Positions 61,401-64,000 of a DNA stretch of 64,000 bases are shown here, one piece after another (position 1 is the stretch's first letter; each line of letters starts with the position of its first letter). Origin of the DNA: Kiritimatiellota bacterium B12222 (lineage in GTDB: Bacteria > Verrucomicrobiota > Kiritimatiellia > SS1-B-03-39 > UBA6053); NCBI GenBank assembly GCA_029719485.1, contig CP120722.1, positions 2,542,001 through 2,606,000 on the forward strand. The letters are read 5' to 3'. The notes under the pieces are model-generated. The model was given only the letters and a program-made list of their open reading frames with translations, made no database searches and was not told the DNA's origin. A program made the position numbers and the translations under genes.

Positions 61401-61495
61401 ACTTGGCTGAATTGCTTGGAACGCCTATTGGACTAGGGAATACCGCCCATGCTTATGAATCACTGGCCGCTCCCGGTCATCCAACCGGACGTTGA
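37433..61495 (+). CDS. Giant repetitive surface protein (LEPR-XLL-like motif, DUF4347, about 40 DUF11 domains, SdrD-B domains)
   Basis: An uninterrupted 8,020-codon gene. The N-terminus is basic and has IETLEDRVLYNA (about residues 22-33), which resembles the LEPR-XLL motif of large exported proteins. DUF4347 follows (about 75-250; LHLVSHADGTG, DILLYGCDVAS, GGDWDLEVSTG). From about 480 to 7600 I count roughly 40 Ig-like DUF11-type domains, each with a core such as DAGDTVTYxI or ATIGEIITYTLTV and many joined by VxVVEP linkers. Residues about 4727-7400 are the near-identical tandem block. Two SdrD-B-like domains (VGDRVWWDVNNNGAQDD; VGDYIWNDANLDGVQNG) lie at about 7600-7838, then an Ig-like stretch (GAAEPGSTIVITIYNAKGEE). 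No LPXTG, PEP-CTERM or RTX repeats and no classical signal peptide are seen. The protein is very acidic and nearly cysteine-free. A fibrous adhesin or cell-surface layer role is inferred. Confidence 0.9.
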   Translation: MRKTNRKQNQKLHKLLQIETLEDRVLYNAMPVENVEVPEDTGMDAQMVQVVADAEVVSEYTEQPSEVSQEIEDRPRLEILIVDSRVSESGHPEESLLPEDLASSADEGTLLKVETLERGTDALEKIRDSLAQFSLENGQIDGLHLVSHADGTGLLLGDLRLDAASLEDGSPLADVLREWGTYFSEDADILLYGCDVASNPEGQLLMNRVASLTGADVAASTDTTGSENRGGDWDLEVSTGVIETLALTSTLDLQLADLAVPVVTIDAPTSVDLGEETQITLSFDNAGTGAGYGPWIDLFIDTVGADGIVNPADPSNPNAGDTNGVGPGDFYDGFTLTTPPQYLGVNVDYQVITLDDTANGGLGVIHPFAVGSLGEPIYVSTSDVNSPFYAMLNGNFTSGDQMLTIELPFGSFVPDQPPAEVTVGLDISSFADLGAPLELAAVGGFSYGDDPLFNPSVDPSIIGTPDAVQVAVDTTVAELSKSYSGPEDETATGPNYLRSYTINVDVADGQVLDNLNVFDDLADELQFTQVSTVIHNGVVITEGTGANQYQLIQTPSTTSTGGTLQIVFNSDTIGGSETSVTIEFYAPRVYDSNSNGSIDAGDDPVLEPDQGSDVFVDNQAYGYAEWITMDPRDANVVLGFNVTSGFDNSSLATAAATVAPDAAFEHEDLELSPLTIQKGYTNPTPGTTPGDVLEFSLDFQLSDYFAVDGIVIDDVMLDGLRFDSSFIPTLEINGNTFVLSPLAMDASSWTVDQNWTGATASGNYTLDPAPNDGSTALQFRISDELVLRGQANGYLLGGGVDPNNLSSTVDNDLPLYNDGATTGKIVYRAIILDEFTDTFPSGEESLNPGDVLNNSVTITAQLLDLDDNLAPQVGVETTDDSAASATIEFEEVEKTIYAVNGNTDLTSFLDTDGNVNLRPGDVVTYRFTYPIPTGDVEKLRFTDYLPLPVFDVTDVNADGTAGGISEWSFDDNLPGLTPNYGAGVITYGPSHTLNTVTDPAPATPTISIDGYANTFQVQWGDFINTVNDEKVMDLLVSVTVNDAPFGDGLYLTNQVQSGEQNTQTPGTESLANAIVQIVLNQPVIEDVYKGIVASTQGGTVGTVGGLDFADMGGAGFTGILSGAGAASEIGDLNLTAATDVDAGDLVRFAIAAVNTGRSDAFDVTITDTLRGSYVNNYADESAFVAATNFQVYRGDGTLLTLNTDYTLSWDNVTKAFEVVMTDNYTSGNLYGDTVSGGVSRGYDVNTGSTVANGSNGLVILYDLTVDTDAQSSSTVINVASLTNYAGIDGGDDHVNEVISDDASLVIAPPDIEKTLISTEFVEDNNSNTEAVIGEVVTYSLVVTIAEGTTKNARLIDTMDPGLSFVEIDSVVLSSGLTATNTPGVGVNPANVTIGNAGGGTANLITYDFGDVTNVNTDNATSETITIIYKAVVVNTNTVPSSPGNQDGTELNNAAELSWTWVDDSLFAPAGSDDISVESEDVTVVEPELIVDKQTSTDNVTYTDSLTGVDYDDTIYFRIRITNPSGGPTAYDITLNDVVPPNFGSLSVVSAGLTNASGGAGGTISVTDGGLDTLDITDFVFTGNTLSLASGRNIDLGPDSQLEIIVSGILDVDVAPGQNITNSADVTWSSLDGTPGDRSTHNPHSTERTGDDGEGTDAGVLNNYADSDDTQLTISPYVNVKSIVTTSENFTDDSSGTEQVAIGEIIRYQLLVEIPEGTSNDFQVVDRLPPGLVFINDGTAMAGFVSASNNLSSSTLAGLDLGNTLVQPTFTLPDSAISTTESSNNDNYNSGTDVRFKFGTLINDNTDDSQTEYVVIEFNALVLNTTGNQSDTSLDNYFDARKDGNTPVGNTSNIVSVEIAEPNLVVDKTASTTGPLEAGDEFTYTIVVTNNASGDNAAPAFDVQVRDILDAITASNPTVELELVNFPTGTLGSYVGNDVTTTLPVGTTVLNNASNADGIDLTFNRLNAGDSITLVVNVRVVTGALSGAEIENDVDVFYSSLPGDDGTTDATIAATYGTADVDLNPGTDSELGNADANNGTVNLGANAGERDGSDVVDPADNSSPSNNSIRDNYAVGDSAPLALTIITPTIDKSFQDGSISADDTTVASSELAEVVIGEQITYDIVVTVPDGVTQSVRVEDVVPEGLRIDSFSVITDGSASLSPVAFGGTFGSTPVSSVQNGPGTLSLDFGDITLPVGESALNANSFVIRVLATVTNIIENQETITRTNTARLIFLDPDGASNTGPATDRVVTDSNAANDPEVTVVEPTLTINKSVDNPSADAGDTLTYTITIGNASGQAAYDVLVRDIFDSQLESLSIANVVSTGFTGGTFVAPTLGDFQIVGSELSVDPTFSLDMNTGSEVVLTITAVLKDTVTTGLAIPNSADVFWTSTNGVNPDERSGDDDPNPDAATPDNSLLDNYAANSTVVSTQVLAPVVSQSIVDTSEPGTTGEDATIGEIVTYRVTTTLPEGVTPDFVIDMELPDGYAFIPGSVIVSNLHPAANSLNDAHGGTGTDALNGTGLLPPTVTNIEGPGNFENGDGIRFTFDPIEVVGDNDINNNTFSFTYQVLVLDVPSNDGLAPGLTTLTPEGDWTAGTLSGDVLVDENSVANPDARGDEATVVEPELNVTKASSIASGDAGNVFTYTINVAHTAASQANAYNLVVDDLIPSDFIPTGFTALVDGSTDVSSSFTLSGNTFGTDAAGIDLLLGESLTIVLSGSIRATQAPGDGFTNDTTIGYNTLPNATSAQEQDIIDDTDGVDDGTDRERQRTDTDDAEVIVPSTLAIDKTLIDTDVAATTGNDIAIGETSEFRLTVTLQEGLTSVVTLQDTLPAGLVPDLSSLLFRIITPGVSADGATSGTSYTDGASIAAADYTFDAGSGLLTVSFVDVQIPATAATGTGQFAIEYAAKVVNVDSNQDGTELTNSAVVKADRNGDGDHDDAGETSTPDTVTLDVVEPDLTIDKSITNDVTGLDAGDQITYQIVVEHSGDSAANAYDVLVEDLFPNGQLENYSLVSAEITDGLNTSNVLGSFNLTAAGALTTTGTLDLLLNTNGTQDQRLVLVITADVRDALVVGTDIDNTASVTWSSLENGLTGDDSGTIDERTGAGDNPPNTYERSDVESTQTVGVLEVEKTLADTTATIGEIVEYTISVTVAEGQTVVTLTDSLPTGMELVANSGILNVPTGWTITGFNNNSASQTLTIINPAGSGSTTNVSSTVDEDTFTYTYQTRVLNVVGNQAADELINTLNASADLNNDGDSTDPGETDPNNTATLTVVEPVVSLDKTVLSASGDVTVGDNIQYQIVISNSGTSTAHDLILSDSLPQGLLLSSIDSITPAGGAAVDVAATGVGTDTLSAEFTIPVGGSITITYTAVVGADIIPGQDLNNLAAVSFSSLDGTVVGERTGADVPNPTDDSYQSDDSILDNYAVGDNVTVTSAPYEPLVGKTLVSTSEAGSVGSSVLVGEVVRYSLRFELYQGTMNDVVIFDVLPDGLQYLNDGTASFSTLNVDTTASTSTFLVSSLLEGSNTTFVDGTDVYFQLGTVLNNDSDADVEYGVIEFNALVLNTTSNQDATVLPNQFGVFYDQDADAGTAPTQVNTLQVDANFDGTPESTDQSLSNTVSVTVREAALSFTETIPAGSGYDAGDEFEITYTITNTGNAVAYNTQLLDTVLPPEFDLVGISSVVTGSGTPNTSATNTATDSISAILDLLEVGESWTITATVQLRDTVNPGDTYTNPANVTFTSLPGANGTTTNPTGGATPGAAGTETGERTGEDGTGGLNDYEVTDSAELSIPTPFEVGKVADRPSATIGEVITYTVTVNVIEGTTTNIQLDDTLPAGVSFVANSAVLTTPAGWTITGFNTNSVDQVLSTVINPGSDDAISTEATGSFTYTYQVKVDNILANQNGDTLSNTLDASADDVPDDDNNVANVEIVEPRVTIDKTVTPATGLDAGDVVTYTVVLDNLAANGATSTAFEVLLTDVIPSGLLATSIVSTTPTGGATVDLPVSITGGGTGLSGTFDIPVDGTVTIVYTATVQNTFVPGQTLINDANAHYTSLDGTVTGERTGGGVADPEDNTPPDDAAILDNYAVGDEVTITGDSYDPIVGKTLVSSSEAGSVGSDMLVGEIVRYQLKFELFEGTLNDVVVFDMLPDGLLFMNDGTAAFSTENVSTFVNFGGLTASTLLTGSDTNFGNGTDIYFQLGDIVNNDNDANVEYGIIEFNALVLNTTANQDGTTLDNRFGLFMDQDNNPGTDPTQVTTLQVDANGDGTPESTGQSLSNTLTVTVREAALSFTETIPAGSGYDAGDEFDITYTITNNGNAPSYNVLLSDLGLPPEFDLIGISSSSTGAGTPNTSATNTGTDSVSATLDVLEVGETWTIIATNRLRNSVNPGDVYTNPADVTFTSLPGANGTTFNPTGSATPGAAGSETGERTGADGIGGSLNDYALSDSASLEIPTPFEVGKVADRPTASIGEIITYTVTIEVIEGTTNNIVLDDTLPAGVSFVAGSAVLTTPAGWTINGFDTDSVDQTFTSVINPGANDATGSVATGTFSYSYQVRVDNVSGNQDTVVLSNSVDGSADDVPDDDDNVANVIVVEPELTVEKTVISDTSNLDAGDTVTYQIEVSHDDLSSAHAYDVILTDLMPGEFENFQLVSAELDGSTVVTSFNLAANGSLTTIGDLDIELGETLILTLSAEVKSATVVGSTINNSVSIYWSSLDDGLAGDDDGDITERTGAGDPINDYNDDDNVDVTTRGYLDIVKEANKTEATIGEIITYTLTVTVAEGRTVVNFSDTLPDDTILVANSVAIGSNPDGLVISGLNDNTLTNQQLTVISDAVNGIVENDGSLAQNSSFTITYDVLVLNETGNVGLDGSQTILTNDVKASADLDDDGDTDGPGETDEDDSTVTVVEPQLEVIKEVSNDVSQLDAGDTVTYVITLRHTDASTATAWDVVLNDSLPSLLGEYSLVSAVVGATDVSAQLDLTGSALTTPGVINLALGEELVVTLNARVNDNTNVGATINNEALIFWSSLEDELRGDEDGISDDLSDERTGAGDPINDYNDNDDVDVTTRGYLDIVKEANKTEATIGEIITYTLTVTVAEGRTVVNFSDTLPDDTILVANSVTIGSNPDGLIINNLNANSLTGQSLEVISDRGNGIVENGSAVAQNSSFTITYDVLVLNETGNVGLDGSQTILTNDVKASADLDDDGDTDGPGETDEDDSTVTVVEPQLEVIKEVSNDVSQLDAGDTVTYVITLRHTDASTATAWDVVLNDSLPSLLGEYSLVSAVVGATDVSAQLDLTGSALTTPGVINLALGEELVVTLNARVNDNTNVGATINNEALIFWSSLEDELRGDEDGISDDLSDERTGAGDPINDYNDNDDVDVTTRGYLDIVKEANKTEATIGEIITYTLTVTVAEGRTVVNFSDTLPDDTILVANSVTIGSNPDGLTINGLNANSLTGQSLEVISDRGNGIVENDGSLAQNSSFTITYDVLVLNETGNVGLDGSQTTLTNDVKASADLDDDGDTDGPGETDEDDSTVTVVEPQLEVIKEVSNDVSQLDAGDTVTYVITLRHTDASTATAWDVVLNDSLPSLLGEYSLVSAVVGATDVSAQLDLTGSALTTPGVINLALGEELVVTLNARVNDNTNVGATINNEALIFWSSLEDELRGDEDGISDDLSDERTGAGDPINDYNDNDDVDVTTRGYLDIVKEANKTEATIGEIITYTLTVTVAEGRTVVNFSDTLPDDTILVANSVTIGSNPDGLIINNLNANSLTGQSLEVISDRGNGIVENDGSLAQNSSFTITYDVLVLNETGNVGLDGSQTTLTNDVKASADLDDDGDTDGPGETDEDDSTVTVVEPQLEVIKEVSNDVSQLDAGDTVTYVITLRHTDASTATAWDVVLNDSLPSLLGEYSLVSAVVGATDVSAQLDLTGSALTTPGVINLALGEELVVTLNARVNDNTNVGATINNEALIFWSSLEDELRGDEDGISDDLSDERTGAGDPINDYNDNDDVDVTTRGYLDIVKEANKTEATIGEIITYTLTVTVAEGRTVVNFSDTLPDDTILVANSVTIGSNPDGLIINNLNANSLTGQSLEVISDRGNGIVENDGSLAQNSSFTITYDVLVLNETGNVGLDGSQTILTNDVKASADLDDDGDTDGPGETDEDDSTVTVVEPQLEVIKEVSNDVSQLDAGDTVTYVITLRHTDASTATAWDVVLNDSLPSLLGEYSLVSAVVGATDVSAQLDLTGAALTTPGVINLALGEELVVTLNARVNDNTNVGATINNEALIFWSSLEDELRGDEDGISDDLSDERTGAGDPINDYNDNDDVDVTTRGYLDIVKEANKTEATIGEIITYTLTVTVAEGRTVVNFSDTLPDDTILVANSVAIGSNPDGLIINNLNANSLTGQSLEVISDRGNGIVENGSAVAQNSSFTITYDVLVLNETGNVGLDGSQTTLTNDVKASADLDDDGDTDGPGETDEDDSTVTVVEPQLEVIKEVSNDVSQLDAGDTVTYVITLRHTDASTATAWDVVLNDSLPSLLGEYSLVSAVVGATDVSAQLDLTGSALTTPGVINLALGEELVVTLNARVNDNTNVGATINNEALIFWSSLEDELRGDEDGISDDLSDERTGAGDPINDYNDNDDVDVTTRGYLDIVKEANKTEATIGEIITYTLTVTVAEGRTVVNFSDTLPDDTILVANSVAIGSNPDGLIINNLNANSLTGQSLEVISDRGNGIVENGSAVAQNSSFTITYDVLVLNETGNVGLDGSQTTLTNDVKASADLDDDGDTDGPGETDEDDSTVTVVEPQLEVIKEVSNDVSQLDAGDTVTYVITLRHTDASTATAWDVVLNDSLPSLLGEYSLVSAVVGATDVSAQLDLTGSALTTPGVINLALGEELVVTLNARVNDNTNVGATINNEALIFWSSLEDELRGDEDGISDDLSDERTGAGDPINDYNDNDDVDVTTRGYLDIVKEANKTEATIGEIITYTLTVTVAEGRTVVNFSDTLPDDTILVANSVAIGSNPDGLIINNLNANSLTGQSLEVISDRGNGIVENDGSLAQNSSFTITYDVLVLNETGNVGLDGSQTILTNDVKASADLDDDGDTDGPGETDEDDSTVTVVEPQLEVIKEVSNDVSQLDAGDTVTYVITLRHTDASTATAWDVVLNDSLPSLLGEYSLVSAVVGATDVSAQLDLTGSALTTPGVINLALGEELVVTLNARVNDNTNVGATINNEALIFWSSLEDELRGDEDGISDDLSDERTGAGDPINDYNDDDNVDVTTRGYLDIVKEANKTEATIGEIITYTLTVTVAEGRTVVNFSDTLPDDTILVANSVTIGSNPDGLIINNLNANSLTGQSLEVISDRGNGIVENDGSLAQNSSFTITYDVLVLNETGNVGLDGSQTILTNDVEVAADLNNDGDTTDPDETDGDDSTVNVVEPDLEIIKSSDDLDDYVSAGQLVTYSITIRHSAESLANAYDVVFHDPLPAELENYTLISALLDGTTNVLSYFTLNTATNQLDTSSNFDLNLGEEIVLTLSGNVIVGTPGDSIIENIGEIRWSSLDDNVTGDDAGISDDVNDQRTGTPLNPQDPNDPNTYVDTDEDLLIVGQGSVGDRVWWDVNNNGAQDDFEIGLPGVEVNLWRDDNGNGYLDANDFFLISTVTDSNGEYLFTELPTQYDDGSGNVFEIDYIIEVVAPAEWVETYDLDGIATTNTAAFSLENGSKNRRDVDFGYRGEASVGDYIWNDANLDGVQNGDEAGIPGVKVSLTFNGGDEFGGNSLTLNQTTDANGKYLFTNLIGGNYTITIDPSTVPEDMFITFDPDGNLNGRSSFSLGGFQSRRDMDFGYARTPEVDFTYDIFNNFSIIPSPFVGDGEGEIIILRTEETEKEPPLQIAPIYSGAAEPGSTIVITIYNAKGEEIGTQTVVADSGGNWMASFPNVVIQENPQSVLIHQTPPEHSANGKAGYNARPYYATSLQAGQFFSEQKGSAATAAQADGTSFEDLAELLGTPIGLGNTAHAYESLAAPGHPTGR
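47750..51611 (+). repeat. Older duplicated four-domain block, period about 1,977 bp
   Basis: The segment starting at the GKTLVSTSEAGSVGS codons (47750) recurs at 49727 as GKTLVSSSEAGSVGS. The two blocks share the order of four DUF11-type domains: GKTLVS, LSFTETIPAGSGYDAGDEF, FEVGKVADRP and a DAGD domain. They differ at many positions, so this duplication is older than the 948-bp array that follows. Confidence 0.8.
51612..59631 (+). repeat. Tandem array of 948-bp units (eight full, ninth partial) inside the giant gene
   Basis: The codons for GYLDIVKEANKTEATIGEI recur at 51668, 52616, 53564, 54512, 55460, 56408, 57356, 58304 and 59252, always exactly 948 bp (316 codons) apart. Each unit codes two DUF11-type domains: one beginning GYLDIVKEANK and one beginning PQLEVIKEVSND. 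The ninth copy stops being similar at about 59631, after the first domain. Units differ by a few residues (SVTIGS or SVAIGS, ENGSAVAQ or ENDGSLAQ, QTILT or QTTLT) and by synonymous blocks. About 1.1 kb from 53761 is identical by eye to the stretch 948 bp further on. Confidence 0.95.
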
Positions 61496-61550
61496 TTCAA
61501 ATAGAATTGATATCGCATTTCTACATAAAACTGCTTACACAAATATAAAT

Positions 61551-61859
61551 ATGACCACCCCAACTACCTCTATGTCAAAAAATCAAAACACAGATTCCAC
61601 CTCAAAACGTATTCGCGTTAAATACGAAGATCACACCGCTCGTTATGCAAACCAAGTGGTTTTAAACGGCTCTGCTGAAGAAATCTTTTTGGATTTCTCC
61701 TCTGGCCCTCTGCCTGATCCTGCTACAGGTGAATCGGTGATTCCTATTCATACGCGTATTGCCATGTCCCATAGTGCAGCCCGTCGTTTGGTTTCCGCTC
61801 TGCAGCAGACGCTCAAACGGATTGATGCTGGATCGACAGGTCCCTCTGCTAAATCATGA
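61551..61859 (+). CDS. DUF3467-family protein
   Basis: A 102-residue protein. The core RIRVKYEDHTARYANQVV, IFLDFSSGPLPDP and RIAMSHSAARRLVSALQQTL matches the DUF3467 family, whose function is not known. A Thr/Ser/Asn-rich start precedes it. Two starts fit: ATG 61551 and ATG 61572 (MSKNQNT). It lies 55 bp after the giant gene with no terminator between and overlaps the HlyD-type gene by 4 bp (ATGA), so it is part of the same putative export operon. Relatives are often placed beside large-protein secretion genes, but I cannot verify that here. Confidence 0.78.
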   Translation: MTTPTTSMSKNQNTDSTSKRIRVKYEDHTARYANQVVLNGSAEEIFLDFSSGPLPDPATGESVIPIHTRIAMSHSAARRLVSALQQTLKRIDAGSTGPSAKS

Positions 61860-63757
61860 GCGATCTTTCCGGACCTCAAGGGGTTCGGATGAGTGCATCC
61901 GCACCTGAGGATCATGTTGAGGCCCAAGTTGTAAAGGGTTTTGATCTACTTACGGCACCTGTTGCTCTTGCTCAACGGAGCTTGCAGGTTGCCAAAACAC
62001 CCTCTGACTTTCGTCCTCTCCTTGAACTCATTCTTGCCCTTACCGGTGGTGAATGCGTTGGCCTTCTCTTCCCAGGTGGGGCAGGGAAGGTATTTGTTTG
62101 GTCTGGACCGGATAACGGATTTCGTGAATCGCTCTCTGATGAACTGCTTGCTGAAATGGGGGCTGCGTTTCCTGAGAAACGTACACGAGTCAAAACCCTC
62201 TCAGAACCTGATGCGCATGTCTGTGTCGCTTCGCCTGTAGGCGAGGCTGGCGCTTGTTTGTTGGTGGCGGGACTTATCCTGCGCACTAAAAATGCATCCG
62301 AGGTTCCTCGGGTCCTCGCCATTTTCCAAGCCGCGTTGGGCTACGTGTTGGCTTTGTATATCCGGCAACGTCAATTGGCCGAAGCTGAAGGCTTTAGTCA
62401 TAGCGCCGCTTGGGTGGAAATGTCTGCTGCGGCCGTTTCGGCCCCTTATCTTGATGAAGCAAGTTTGAAATTGGCCGAGGATCTTCGCAAACACATGCAG
62501 GCGACTCACTCTGCCATTGTGTTGCTTAATCGCAGGGACCGCCCTCATTTACATGCGGTGGCTGGTATTGCTCATTTTGATCCTCGAGGACGATTGGCTG
62601 ACTTATTGCTGGCCTGTGTGAAAGAATGCTTTCGTGAAAAGTGTATTCTTCAATGGCCTTCAGATGCGAATAAATCTGCAGGTTCTGGTTCCGCGAGTGC
62701 AAGTCCTTTGCTTGAACTCGGACATCAACTCCGCGCAGGAAGCATCAAGGTTATCCCTCTCTCTCAACCAGGTGAATCCGCGCGTTCGGCGTTACTGATG
62801 GCATGGGCGGAAGGCGTAAAACCTTCCGATGCCGTCGAACGTTTTCTGCAATCGATTGCCCATCCTATGGGCTTACTTTTAGATCGTCTTGAAAAGGCGG
62901 AACCTCGTGGTCTCCGTCGTCTTTGGCATCATCTCTGGGAAAAAGCGTCTCGTCATCGTCGCAGGGCCATGCTGTGCGCCGTGGTGGCCATCATTCTTCT
63001 ATTATGTATGCCCGTGTCGATGCCCATTCGGGTCGATTGCACACTTGAACCTGTTGAACGACGGGTGGTTTCTGCCCGTTACGATGGGGTATTGGAGGAA
63101 GCCGTGGTTCGTCCAGGTGATACGGTAGCACCTGGAGCCTTACTTGCACGTCTCGACGAACAACAGTTAAATTGGCACGAAGCTGAACTGCGTGCATCGC
63201 GGGAACGGGCGATTCGTCGTCGCGATTTGGCGATGACTGATCCCGAAGCGCCCGTTGCGGATGCGCAAATGGCACAGTTGGAAGTGGAAGGTCTTGACCT
63301 TGAACTTAAACTGCTGGCTCACCAACGTGAACACTTGGAAATTCGTTCGCCTATTGCGGGATCGGTTTTGGCCGGTGATTTAGAACGCGCAGCAGGCGTA
63401 CCCGTAAAACAAGGTCAAGTCCTGTTTGAAATTGGCCCTCAACATCACATGATCGCTGAATTATGGGTTCCCAGCCGAGATGTATCTTTGGTTCAGGAAG
63501 GGGCTCCCGTGCGTATTCGCGTGGTGGCTTTTCCCGGGGAAAGTTGGAACAGTGAAGTTGAACGCATTTATCCCCATTCGGAAACCTCCCATGCCAGCAA
63601 TGTGTTCAAAGTCTCCGTCCCCATGGAATCCATTGAAGGGATTGAGCTTCGGGCGGGAATGGATGGTAAAGCCGTAATCGATGGGCCACGTGCTCCATTA
63701 GCTTGGGTACTTTCCCGCCGTTTGGTTCAGTTTGTACGAAGTGTGGTGTTCTGGTAA
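61856..63757 (+). CDS. HlyD-family membrane fusion protein with GAF-like cytoplasmic N-terminus
   Basis: A 633-residue protein in three parts. Residues 1-360 are soluble, with two stretches that resemble GAF-type sensory folds (about 50-175 and 190-350; LELILALTGGECVGLLFPGG, KHMQATHSAIVLLNRRDRPH). One transmembrane helix follows at about 370-390 (AVVAIILLLCMPVSM) after a cluster of Arg/His. The extracytoplasmic part is a HlyD/biotin-lipoyl adaptor: RVVSARYDGVLEEAVVRPGD, a short helical hairpin, then LEIRSPIAGSVLAGD and a beta-barrel. Adaptors of this kind bridge an inner-membrane transporter to a TolC. The fusion to a large cytoplasmic sensor part is unusual. The stop overlaps the next ATG (TAATG). 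Confidence 0.83.
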   Translation: MSDLSGPQGVRMSASAPEDHVEAQVVKGFDLLTAPVALAQRSLQVAKTPSDFRPLLELILALTGGECVGLLFPGGAGKVFVWSGPDNGFRESLSDELLAEMGAAFPEKRTRVKTLSEPDAHVCVASPVGEAGACLLVAGLILRTKNASEVPRVLAIFQAALGYVLALYIRQRQLAEAEGFSHSAAWVEMSAAAVSAPYLDEASLKLAEDLRKHMQATHSAIVLLNRRDRPHLHAVAGIAHFDPRGRLADLLLACVKECFREKCILQWPSDANKSAGSGSASASPLLELGHQLRAGSIKVIPLSQPGESARSALLMAWAEGVKPSDAVERFLQSIAHPMGLLLDRLEKAEPRGLRRLWHHLWEKASRHRRRAMLCAVVAIILLLCMPVSMPIRVDCTLEPVERRVVSARYDGVLEEAVVRPGDTVAPGALLARLDEQQLNWHEAELRASRERAIRRRDLAMTDPEAPVADAQMAQLEVEGLDLELKLLAHQREHLEIRSPIAGSVLAGDLERAAGVPVKQGQVLFEIGPQHHMIAELWVPSRDVSLVQEGAPVRIRVVAFPGESWNSEVERIYPHSETSHASNVFKVSVPMESIEGIELRAGMDGKAVIDGPRAPLAWVLSRRLVQFVRSVVFW

Positions 63758-64000
63758 TGAGTGCCGATCGGCCTGCAAATGTTCGAGAAATATCCGCTCT
63801 GCATCCACGTTTGCGTGATGATTTGCATTTTGTTTTTCAGGAGTTTTCTGGAGAGCGATGCTGTGTGTTGGAAGATCCTGTCACCTCACGATATCACCGT
63901 ATTGGATTAGCTGAACACGCCCTGATGCGCAGACTGGATGGCAAAACGCCCTTTGCCGAAGCTTGCGCCCGGGCGGCCTTGGAGTCTGGATCAGAAGCCC
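63757..64000 (+). CDS. PqqD-like N-terminus of a probable M50/HlyD-type membrane protein (partial)
   Basis: The gene is cut by the window end; 81 codons are visible. Translating the sequence gives MSADRPANVREISALHPRLR, then DDLHFVFQEF, CCVLEDPVTSRYHRIGLAEH and MRRLDGKTPF. The pattern of PRLRDDL, LEDPxTSRYHRIG and LDGKTPF is that of PqqD-like domains found at the start of site-2-protease (M50)/HlyD membrane proteins in peptide and protein export loci. The rest of the architecture is inferred. Its start shares a base with the preceding stop, so it is translationally coupled to the HlyD-type gene. Confidence 0.6.
   Translation, partial: MSADRPANVREISALHPRLRDDLHFVFQEFSGERCCVLEDPVTSRYHRIGLAEHALMRRLDGKTPFAEACARAALESGSEA

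Overview
The window looks like a chromosomal segment of a Gram-negative bacterium of the PVC superphylum (Verrucomicrobiota / Lentisphaerota / Planctomycetota side); the exact phylum is an inference. Pointers are a Tol-Pal envelope system, many lipoproteins with ordinary lipoboxes, sulfatase, GH20 and GH78 glycan-degrading enzymes, ResB/CcsA (system II) cytochrome c biogenesis, and a giant surface protein that starts with a LEPR-XLL-like motif and a DUF4347 domain. Base composition is moderate (roughly half GC by eye). Many genes lack a clear Shine-Dalgarno sequence. I saw no rRNA, tRNA, CRISPR array, prophage or intact insertion sequence.

Layout. 0-8 kb: a KamA-type radical SAM aminomutase, an AlkC-type DNA glycosylase, a degenerate RAYT/IS200-like protein, then a PTS EIIA-like regulator followed by tolQ-tolR-tolA/tonB-tolB-pal, closed by a terminator. 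8-9.4 kb: a sulfatase. 9.4-17.4 kb: a long, tightly packed minus-strand run, transcribed purM-purN-coiled-coil protein-GH20 hexosaminidase-dUTPase-ychF-methyltransferase-HD hydrolase. 17.7-24.3 kb: lipoprotein-resB-ccsA, then dnaN, a small lipoprotein and a TMEM43-family membrane protein. 24.4-31.2 kb: lipid kinase, methyltransferase, nucleoside kinase with an S4 protein, and a minus-strand group fkbM-type methyltransferase-coaBC-queF-metal-binding lipoprotein. 31.4-35.3 kb: transketolase (with a perfect 18-bp palindrome at its promoter) and a GH78-type rhamnosidase.

35.3-64 kb is the most unusual part. A TolC-family outer-membrane lipoprotein is divergently transcribed from a 24-kb gene encoding an 8,020-residue protein. 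The giant protein has an N-terminal sorting-like motif, DUF4347, about 40 DUF11-type Ig-like domains, two SdrD-B-like domains and a C-terminal Ig-like segment. Within it, eight and a partial ninth near-identical 948-bp units stand in tandem. It is followed without an obvious terminator by a DUF3467 protein, a HlyD-type adaptor with a long cytoplasmic GAF-like N-terminus, and the start of a PqqD-like protein cut by the window end. The arrangement suggests a dedicated export machine for the giant protein that uses a TolC and HlyD-type proteins but shows no ABC transporter in view. This is the best candidate here for a poorly described system.
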